Under the pieces are notes generated by a model, which saw only the letters and a program-made list of their open reading frames with translations, had not been told where the DNA came from and did not search any database. Positions 49,201 through 59,800 of a stretch of 64,000 nt of DNA are shown here, piece by piece (position 1 is the first letter of the stretch; each line of letters opens with the position of its first letter). This DNA is from Beroe forskalii. Lineage: Eukaryota > Ctenophora > Nuda > Beroida > Beroidae. The DNA lies in NCBI GenBank assembly GCA_011033025.1, contig WFMF01000172.1, forward strand, positions 62,001 to 126,000, written 5' to 3'. A program made the translations under genes and the position numbers.

Positions 49201-50891
49201 ACGATAGAACGCGCGAAATAAAATAAGAAGGCACTTGACCAAGTGATATACCTGAATGGAGAGCGTTGGCACTCTTTGCGAAGTCAGAAGTGATCCCATT
49301 AGATAGCCCATTAGATAGCCCATTCGACAACCCGTTAGTCAGGTCATTGGACACCCCGTGGCCGTGATTAATGCCATTAGGAATACCACCAGACAGACTC
49401 CCTGTCAACCCTCCAGACAGCCCGTTAGTCAGACCATTGGATAATCCAGCCCCATGGCCATTGGACAGCGCATTGTTGTTGTGGAGTTGCGAGAGAAGGG
49501 CTGGGTTGTTCAGAAGCTGCTCGTACTTTGCTGCTCCTTCAGCCTTGGCTAACTCGTACTTCAGCTGTTGTACAGTTGGAGTGCTGGCCTGAAGTGAATT
49601 GAAATTGGAAGACTTGGGGGAGGTTATGTAAATTCAGATACAGAGAGGTAAAGACGATTGTTTATCTAAAGTTCACATTGAAAAGCTATGTATTTCTAAA
49701 GCAAACAGAACTTCCATTATTACCTGAGGAATGAGTCTGTCGTATGAGTTAGCGAGACTATCATTTGGTGACGCACTGTACGCTGCTGCACTGGAGTTCT
49801 CCAGCTGAGATAGCTTGAGTTGGTAGAGCCTGGATGCCATGTTGTTGTAGTTAGCGAGGGCTGGTGAGGGCGACGCCCCTAGTTGTCCAGCCCCCAACTG
49901 ATTGGCACCATGCTGTCCTGCTCCCAGTTGTTGAGCGTGAGCGTTGAGTTGAGCTGCCTGAGCTCCCAAGTGTTGTTGTGCCTGCTGCTGAGCTTGTAGC
50001 TGGTTTAGCAGGGATGAGCTAAGACCGGGAGAGTTAGCCAAGGAGAGTTGGTTGTAGTGCTTGAGGAGCTCCTGTCTAAGCAGAACCTCGTCACTCAGCT
50101 GACTCACCAGCGGATCGTAGTGTGTGCTGCCCCACAAGTTAGGGGTGGGCGGGGGGAGAGTGCCCCCGTTACCGCCCCCTAGAGCTCCTATCTTACCAGG
50201 CTGCTCCCACAGCGGCATCTCAGACTTGGATGTGGGGGGAGGGGGTGCTCTGTTCACACGGTTCTGTATGTCGATGTTAGTGACACTAGGGACCCCGGAT
50301 AGCTCACTGCTGAGGGTGTTAGCTCGAGAGGAGTTGAGGTGGTGAGAGAGAAGTTGTTCAGTAGTCAGGTTGTGCAGGGAGACAGGAAGTTGGGCGGATG
50401 GTGGCAGTGGCGTCTGTACACCTGAAGAATACATAATCATTGGTACGACAAAAGACGCTGGATTTAATAAACCATCCGGTCTTATAATCCGAAATTACGA
50501 AAATGTTGTTATCCTTCCATATTTGCAATCTAAGTCACAAAAAACCTCCCATCCACTCACCCTGTTGCAAGAGCTGTTGTTTGAGCTGAAGTAGCTGCAG
50601 TGTCTCCGAGTCTATCTGTCTCTGTGTTGGTGCCTGTGTACTAGCAGCAGCCCCAGAGAAGTTAGGATAGGGCGGGACCCGGGGGGTTGCTAGGCGCGGG
50701 TCTGCTGCGGGCGGCAGCACAGGACCCCCATTCCAAGCCCGCGAGGTGGGCAGCTGGTTGGGGGTGTTGGGTGCGGGCATGTTCGGCAGGTTGTGAGGCG
50801 GGAAGGGGGGAGGCGGCAGCATTCCACCCTGCGGGAGGTGGGAGCTAGTGGGCGGGGGAAATTAGAGGAATCTCGGAGCTCTTGTTGAACT
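46229..50891 (-). CDS. RC3H1: Roquin C-terminal exons 11-14: Pro/Gln/Asn-rich tail
   Basis: Exon 11 is Pro-rich ([19 protein letters not shown]) and ends QLKQQLLQQ. Exon 12 has [20 protein letters not shown] and a QAQQQAQQ-rich coil. Exon 13 has a predicted coil and repeated NGLSNG motifs. Exon 14 has [20 protein letters not shown]. Such low-complexity tails are normal for Roquin and, in other animals, recruit CCR4-NOT. Exon 11 has an apparent missing C in a run at 50854-50858, and exon 14 an apparent missing base at 46389-46393. Exon 14 may end at the TAG at 46229 or splice on at 46237. Confidence 0.7.
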
Positions 50892-53800
50892 CTAAAGGTG
50901 GGAGAAAAACAGGATTTATGCAATAAGTTTAAATTTTCAGATAGTATCCAATCACGCCGGATGGAACCACAAATGACGGGACATGTGGCAAAGTTGGAAG
51001 TGCAACTTCTCATGATTCGCTCACGCGTACGTGTTTTGAAAACCCCTGAACTCATCAAAGCAACAACATCACAGAAAAGAACGCGCGTGCGCGAATCATA
51101 ACATTGCTATACTTTTATTTTAAAACAGCCAATTTAAAATGCTTAAATTTTGTGCTTTACGACGCGCGCGCTGTTATCATCGATTTCGTAGCTTGGTATT
51201 TCGACAGAACCGCCAAATTTTACTACGTATAAGGATCGGCCATATGTTAGGAAAATTGAGAAGAGGATTAAGGGGTGAATGTAACTTATATTCACTGGGA
51301 ACTTTTTAAATAGCAGCCGGTAGTCTTGTTTCCCATACGAATATAACAAAATATCAGTTTATTAAAACACCAGTCTTGTGACTTGAAAGGTTAGATCACG
51401 TTTTAATGTGAGATTTGAGACGGAATTCACATCGAGCAATAAGGTTGGTAAGTTGATCTGAATAAAAAGAGGTTACTTCCATCTTGAGGCGTAAAACATT
51501 CCTGCGTGCTTTACCTGGGAAAAACTGTCAGTCTGTCACGCAAATTCTTCTCAAATAAGAACCGGTTAATGGTTTACTATTTTCTAGAATGTTCTAGAAT
51601 TTGTCGCTATTTTAGGAGATTTCTCATGGCTCATAGTATAAGAAGGGAACAAAATAAGTCCCAGGGCTCTGCAAGTGGCAATAGAATATTACATTAATTA
51701 ATATTAGGAACAGGGGGGGGGGGTTGTAGGGGCCAATCCCCTCTCGTCTTCTCTGTTGACACCAGCTGTTGATAAAATTTAAAGTTAGTTTCATGACAGG
51801 GGCTTTGCTCCTGAAAGGTAATTGTTTGTTATTTACAACTAAAGAATTAAGTGACTGATTTTTCTTCCTCTAGGAATAAGACAGGTACGTGTTATCCTAA
51901 ACTTTGGAAATTCGAATCTAGCCTCGTAGAGGGCGAGAAAATTAATAAAATCAATCTCAGTTCCATAGAACCATATTGAATGGATTCGGTTACGATTAAA
52001 AATTAGATTAAATTGAAGTCACATACTCACATAACTACGGGCATATATAATATTGGTAACCGCCAATTTATTCTCAGAACAAGTCAGATTCGAAGAATAT
52101 CAATGATGCGTTGAACGAATTCTTCGGAAATCATTGGCTAAATTCCACAGAATTTAATTTTCGGCGCAGGTGGTTATGTCCTTTCAGAGTTGTTAGGTAG
52201 AATTAGATCGGGAAGAGAATAAATGCATTCAGAAATTTAGGACTAGAATTTGGGGTTTGAATAGGATTGTAGTTGTAAGATAATTTCTGTGTTTTCCATT
52301 GGTCTTGTTGAATTGTTAGGCTTTTTGTAATTTATTCTCTCAGTAACTATAAGTTTGTAGTATTTTGACAATTTATTGTTGATTGCTATTATATTGATAC
52401 TAATTTATTCACTCCAATTATAGGCTTACGATGTAATAACGAAAGTACTTCCTATAATCTATGCTGTTTCATTGTGCGTCCAAAACACGTAACGTTTGGA
52501 TGTACCTCCCCCTCTTGATGCACGAAGAGACAGCATAGACCTCCATCTCACCTTGCAGAATTAGGAAACTGCTTCAGCACCACCCAAAGACCGTGTAATC
52601 ACGAACCCAAACCTCTTTGTGTTGAAGCTTGTTTTAATTACCTTGATGGGTCCTAAGAAAGCTGGTGATTTGAATAAATTACAAGAACTCAATAGCAAAC
52701 TTGTTACTAGAGAACTACAATTGCAGTTAGTCCTCAACATTCTTGATAACCAAGACCTCCTAAAGTCCTCCATTCTAAGTAGTGTTAGCCCTAAGATAGG
52801 GAAGAGTTTCAAATATAGAGACTTAGAGCTTAAGAAGAATACCATACTTTTTGAAGCTCGGAATAGAATTTTACAGGAATGCTCAGTTGTGGAGGCAAAC
52901 AGAGACATCCTCAAACTTGGAAAGGAAACATCGGATTTTCTTGACAAGCACTCTGAAAATAAGGAATTCTTCACAATTAAAATGCAAGAAAATTCAGAAA
53001 GGATTCGTAAAAGGATTCGTAAAACACACGAAAAGAAAACCGAGTTCTTCCTCAAAAGTCAAAGCAGTCCTGATACTCTGAATCCCCTGTCCTCTACCAA
53101 AAGAAGTAGATGGAGAGGGAGGAAGAAGGAACAGAAGAAGGAGAGAGATGCTAAATACCAGCGCAATAAGAGATTGAAACAAAAATTATGGCTTGCTGAG
53201 AAAGTCCAAGGAATCTCTAGCACGGTTGTCCGCAATCTTTCCTCTAAGGAAATTCCTGATTCAGCCTTTTTGTATCTTGCAAAAGGACTCAACTTTGTTG
53301 AAAGCAAAAAAGCTAGCAAGCCTGAGTTGGAATATGACACTCAGGAATTTTTACGTAAATTAGAATGGAGAGCTTTTTTTCATGAAAACCCAAAAGATGA
53401 CAGTTTTACAGGGGATGATCACAAGGACTTGCGTATTCCATCTCGCAAACACCCCGAAGGTTTTAATAACCCTGCTTTTGATGAAATCAAAACACGACTG
53501 AGAGGCTTTGTTGCAAATTTCATCCCTGAAAACCCTAGAGCAAATCTTACCTCTCTAGAAACAAGGGGTAAAAACTGGATTCTCAAGGAAATTGAAAAAG
53601 AAACGCTTTTCATTACAAAGGCTGACAAGGGTGGTGCAACACTTATCCTTGATTACGATGTAGTGCTTGAATGCGTCAGGAATGCTTTGGCAAAGCCAGA
53701 AAACTTCGCTTTGGAATCTGTTACAGAGGCTCAAAAAATGTCAGAAGTTCAGCGAACCATAAGACAGGAAGTGCTATCACTGTATGATGCAAAATTGGTG

Positions 53801-56800
53801 ACAGAGAAGGATAAAAAACTCATTACAGGGTTAAATGAAAATAACAATGTTATGCATGCCCATTGCTTCAAACCTGTGGTTCCGTACGTATACCCACTGT
53901 TCAAAATTCACAAGCTGTCTAAAGAACAGATTGAAGCTAAAACCACTCCTCCCATAAGATTAGTTCATGCTACGAGAGAGGGCCCATTGTACCGTTTGGA
54001 GAAATGGGTCTCCCCTTACCTAACAAAGGTAAGTAGATGGTTTTGTGAGGATGAGTTCATTCTTGATTCACCTGCATTGATTTCTTGCATCAAAGACATC
54101 AACAGTAGTGGACAGTTAAAGGGGAACAAAATACATCTTTTCACCTTAGATGTTGTTAACCTTTACCCAAGTATAGACCCTGACCTAGCAATCAGATCAC
54201 TTAAAGATGCCCTCGACGGCAGTGTTCTCCATGAATCAAAATGTCAGGCAGTACAAGCATTCACTGAACTTATATTCCGCAACTCATTTGTTTGTTTCCA
54301 AGGTAAGGTGTATAAGGGAACCAAGGGGATACCTACAGGCAACTGTGTATCACGACAGATAGCTGATATCACCCTGCATGCTCTCTTATATTCCACAGCG
54401 AAACCTCAGATGGAAAACCTCTGGCAATACATAAGCACCTGGAAGAGATTCATTGATGATGTCTTTGGCATTTGGATTGGGACAGAGAGGCAATTCCACT
54501 TGTTTGTTAAAACCCTCAATCAACTCACAAAACCCTTCGGGATTGAGTTTGGGGATTGGCAATTTGGTGCAAAGGTGAACTACCTGGATATGAACATCTA
54601 CCTCAGTAGTGATGGTTTGATAAACTACAAACTATATAAGAAAGAGACAGATGCTAGACTTTACCTTCAGACCGATAGCTTCCATCCCAAACATGTATTC
54701 AATTCCGTGGTATTTTCGCAAATGATTCGAGTCATTCAACGTAACTCACAAGAGAGTACCTGTATAGAGGATCTGAATGAACTCAAAAGTGACCTTACTA
54801 AAAGTGGGCACAGCGAAAGTGCTATGGACGAGTTGGAACCTCTGGCAGTCCAGCGGGCTATTGAACAAGATCTCTACGAGAATTTGGAGAGAGCCCCTGA
54901 AACTACACAGAAACTCGTCTTTTCTGTGAAATTCTTCAGGGAAATTGGTGATCTCAAGAAGTTAGTTCACTCCATGAAAACTGAAATCGAACACCTCTGT
55001 GGAGACATTAATATAACATTCGCTCTCAGAAAGCAACCATCAGTAGGAAACACAGTCGTGAGAAACCGAAGACTGAGTGGTTGTCCCGTCCAGGAGACCG
55101 AATCAATTGCTCCAAAAACACAGAAATGTAATGCCAGAGGTTGCCGCACTTGTCCCCTTTTGTTCAGTGCTGATGACAAAATCATGGTTAATGGGTCACA
55201 AATTAATCTTGATTTTAGACTAAATTGTAAAGATAAGGATATCATTTATGTAGCCCAATGTCAGATCTGCTCAGTACTTCCTGGCACTCTGAAAGAGGAC
55301 ACCTATTTTGGTCAGTCAGTCACCCCAATGCATATTCGCATGAATGGCCATAGGAATAAATTTTTAATTGATGATAAATTGTATTTTGAAAAATCAGCCC
55401 TTTCAATGCATTGCTTCCTTGTCCATAAAGATTTATTTAGCATGGAGTTTTTCAAACTAGGTATTGTAAAGAAGGTTAGACCAGTAGAATTAGATCGGGA
55501 AGAGAATAAATGCATTCAGAAATTTAGGACTAGAATTTGGGGTTTGAATAGGATTGTAGTTGTAAGATAATTTCTGTGTTTTCCATTGGTCTTGTTGAAT
55601 TGTTAGGCTTTTTGTAATTTATTCTCTCAGTAACTATAAGTTTGTAGTATTTTGACAATTTATTGTTGATTGCTATTATATTGATACTAATTTATTCACT
55701 CCAATTATAGGCTTACGATGTAATAACGAAAGTACTTCCTATAATCTATGCTGTTTCATTGTGCGTCCAAAACACGTAACATTAGGTAGGTATTGTGTTT
55801 CTCAATCACACATAATATGCGCATAATCTATATTTTATGCTGTAAAGTCTATATTTTCAATGTTTTATGCCCACATTTGGCACCTGGCATCATTGATTGT
55901 AATACCTTTTGTAATTAAGATAGTAAATAGCACCTATGTGGTGTCTCCTGACTCCTCTTCGTTTCAATAACTATTTCAAGAAATAAATTCCCAAAATTTG
56001 CAATACTGTCCGAAACAAACATGGTTTATAAACCAAAATATGGTTTCTATAATTCCATAACTGGAAATGTTTACGATTTACATCAGAAACAATACGACGA
56101 TAGACTAGAAATATCGATTATTATCTCATAAGTTGAGGAAATTCCCAAATAAAACACTCCACTCACATTGGAATGTGGCACGTTAGTAAGCTGTGGTTGA
56201 GAGACTTTGATTTGTTGCGAGACAGGAGGTTGAGAGACTGATGGAGAGTTTGACATGGGTCTGTAGACCACTTTACTGATGTCTTCAGAGCAGGTACTGG
56301 ACGCCAGGGAACTGAAATGAACAACGTGAATGGAAAGGAACAAGAATTTTAAAATCGTTCTGAACGAGTGGGCATTTGACCCCGCGATTTATCCGATTTT
56401 TCAGCCCGCGATTTCTATATCCCGCATGTTTCAACCGGCACTTTCGAATCCCAACCGTTGTTCTCTCCCCTTCCACTTACCCTGTAGACTGAGACCCATT
56501 GACTGCCATGCAAGTGGCACTATGCTCCGTATCTGACAGGTGTTTGAGGTTCTTCTTCTGACTTCTGTACTTCTCCATTTCCTCCTGAGTGTGAGCGAAG
56601 GTACAGGAGGCACCTCGCGGACAGGACTGTGGGAGGAGGAGATCCCGACACATGGTCGTCTTGTACTTCCCGTGCGCCTGAAGAAGAGGGGTGTACATAA
56701 TGTACATAGTAAATTATACTTAGTACACGCTATATAGTACATTGTACAATACAGGAGGTCCCTGCACATGGTCGTCTTGTACTTCCCGTGCGCCTGAGTG

Positions 56801-59800
56801 GGGGATACACAATACAATATACATTATACATTCTATACACTATACATTATACCTAGTACACACTACACGGTATATCATTGTACAATACAGGAGATCCCTG
56901 CAGAGGGTCGTCTTGTACTTCCCGTGCGCCTGAGTGGGAAATACAATACAATGTTCATTATGTACATAGTACAATGATACATAGTAGTACACGCTATAAT
57001 ACATTGTACTACACAGGAGACCCCTGCACATGGTTGTCTTGTACTTCCCGTGCGCCTGAAGGAAGTACATTATACATTATACAATGAACATTATACCATA
57101 CATTGTACAATGCATGATATCTCTAAACACGGTCGTCTTGTACATAGGAATACACCCGTTTACATTGTTCATTCAATTCGTAATGTATACACAGTACGAT
57201 ATACATTACTGATTGCTGTACGATATGGTTTATACACGATTAAAATCCTGAACCTACCCCCTCTTGTCCACCCAGCAACACACTCACATTGCAGGTCTCA
57301 TGAAGGCAGCCTCCGGTGTGCTCCGCCAGACCCTTCACTTTAGCCTTAGCCTGGAGGAAGCGCTCCAGACCCTTCACAACATTACGGAGTGAGATAAGAG
57401 CCTCCTTCAGCTGGGACCACGTTACAGAACTGTCCTCTGTGGAAGTTAGAGATAAGTATCAAGAGGGACAGGGGTTTTATAGGAAGTGTGGGGCCAGGGG
57501 TTGGGGAATACAGCAAGGGGTTGGGGTCTGGAGGAAGCGCTCTGGGGTCTGGGAGGAAGCGCTCCAGACCCTTCACAACATTACGGAGTGAGATAAGAGC
57601 CTCCTTCAGCTGGGACCAGGTTACAGAACTGTCCTCTGGGGGATGGAGGGGGTAAAAAAAGGAGAAATCAGGATAGAAGAGGGACAGAGGGTATCTAGAC
57701 GGGCTGAGGGTACGGCGAGGGTTTAACTTGGGATTTATAGGAATTGTAGGTTGGGGGATCCAACTTGTATATTTTGAAATGGTTCAAGAAGTGGTTCCTA
57801 CTCATTCCATCGCACCTGTGGCTGGGTTGATGGCAGCTAAGGTGTTGAAGTCAATAGCAAGGGCAGAGAGATTGTGGTTATCTTCTGTCCTTGATAGCGC
57901 TATCATCAGCTCTTGTATGCTTTGGGTGAAGGAGGCTGGCGTTTGCAACTGAAATGAGGGTTTAAGTAGGTTCTACGACTATTGAATCATATTTGAAGCC
58001 CAGCACACATGACGACATGCACAACAAAACATTGACACCCCTTTGGTTAAAAACTCTTGTTTAGTAGTCCCAACCTGTCCCTAATAACCATAACCCACCC
58101 TGCCCCAATAACACAGTACCCACTCTGTGGATTAGTACCCACCCATCCTGCCCCTAATAACCAGTGCCCATGTGTGACTTGTGAGCCGTATCTCCGCAAT
58201 GATGCTCTGCCCCAGCCCCTAAAACCCACCCTGCCACTGAAACCCACCCTGCTCCTAAAACCCATCTAACCTCCTAAACCCACCCAGCCCATAAAGACCC
58301 ACCCTGTCGATGATGCTTTGCATCCCCCCCCCCTTATACCCACCCAGCCCTCCTAAAACCCACCCTGTGGTTTAGTACCCACCCTGTCAATGATGCTCTG
58401 CATGTGTGACTTATGAGCCGTATCTCCGTACAACAACTGACTCCACTGATCGGGTGGTATCCGGATCCCCGCTTCCTGTGCCATGTTCACGATCTGAGCA
58501 TCGTGCTCACGTCTCAGAGCTTCGTATGTCCGGTACTCCTCTTTAGCTGCATCAGGGAACTGTCGTCGTTACGCTTAGCAACCTGATGCGGGGGAACGGG
58601 GATGAGTATGGATTAAACCGGAGGAGGAACAGGGGATGGGAATGGGTGAAGCAGCTGAAAATGGTGGTTCTGGGCTCTGGTTTGTTGGAACTTGGAACTT
58701 GAATCGCAAAAGGTCAATACTACAGAGCGGTTTAAGTCTCGTAGTATGAATGAATTACGTGACAGTACCCTCGTTACCTTGAAGCAGCTGGCCCTGTAGA
58801 GTAGTTGCACCACGTGACCAATACTCGTCTTGCTGGCTTGAGGGAAGTGGGGTTCCAACTGCTGGACTACGTACAACACCAGGACCTTCCTTGACAACGC
58901 CTGCAGGGGATAGATTGAATTGTAAATATTCATATTTTTATGCCTAATGGATTGGTAATATATCAAAGTATACCTGCTTCCTGCCTCTTTTCTTCTTTTG
59001 TAGGCAATATGAACCACCCCCTCGGCTCAATAAACCATTTCTATCTTTCTATGCAGAAGGACGGCTCTAGTGACGACAAGAATAGTTGTGAAGATGAACA
59101 TTGATCTATCAATAACCAGAGACCTACTCCATATAATATCCTTGTGGTAATCTGATACAAACAATGATCAATGACCCAGCATTCAATAAACAAGAATATA
59201 AAAGACTCTGTGCCCATTGTTAAATAGTCGGCAATCCACACACTGACAACAACCACATGTTATAAATTTGGTGATTCGCTTTGTGTTATATACCGACTTT
59301 AAAGATCCATGTCAACTATTAGAACCTATTACATGCACACAATGGTCTATGACGCTGTGATCGGCATAATATGCAGCATATACCCTGTATATTATACAGG
59401 TGTCAGGGTGTCAGTGCGTCACTGTCACCTCCATTCTCTGTACGCCCTTAAAGACCCCGTACACTCTCACCCCCCATTCTCTGTACGCCCTTAAAGACCC
59501 CGTATTCTCTCTAATTCATTCGGTGGCACCTGGTCACAGTTCCCAAGTGACAAGTCTCCAATGAATCAATCTCCATGATATTTCTACAGTTTAAACACAC
59601 CCTAACCGTGAATATCTCCAAACAACACTCCCTATAATACTCCCAACAACACTTCCTGATACTCCCTATTACAACCATCAAAAATCCCTGATACCCAAAC
59701 ATACTTCCTAATACCCCCTACACACTCCCTAATAACCCCTAAAACAAGAGTCACGTACCTCCCCCTGCTCCAGGGAAAGGAGGATGAATTTCACATTCCC

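Larger units (their letters stand above)
52197..55781 (+). mobile_element. Penelope-like retroelement with pseudo-LTR direct repeats
   Basis: A complete element: a 297-bp direct repeat, internal sequence, one long frame, then the same 297-bp repeat. The downstream repeat begins inside the end of the frame, as is typical for Penelope pseudo-LTRs. By my base-by-base comparison the two repeats are identical, so the insertion is recent. TTAGGTAG occurs just outside both ends (52193-52200 and 55782-55789) and may be an 8-bp target duplication. The element sits in a Roquin intron, antisense to that gene. Confidence 0.9.

Noticed and set aside
52380-52545. Hammerhead ribozyme in the Penelope pseudo-LTR
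   Set aside because: Penelope elements often carry one, and there is an ACGATG...CGAAAG stretch near 52428, but the required CUGANGA core is absent. I report only the hairpin.
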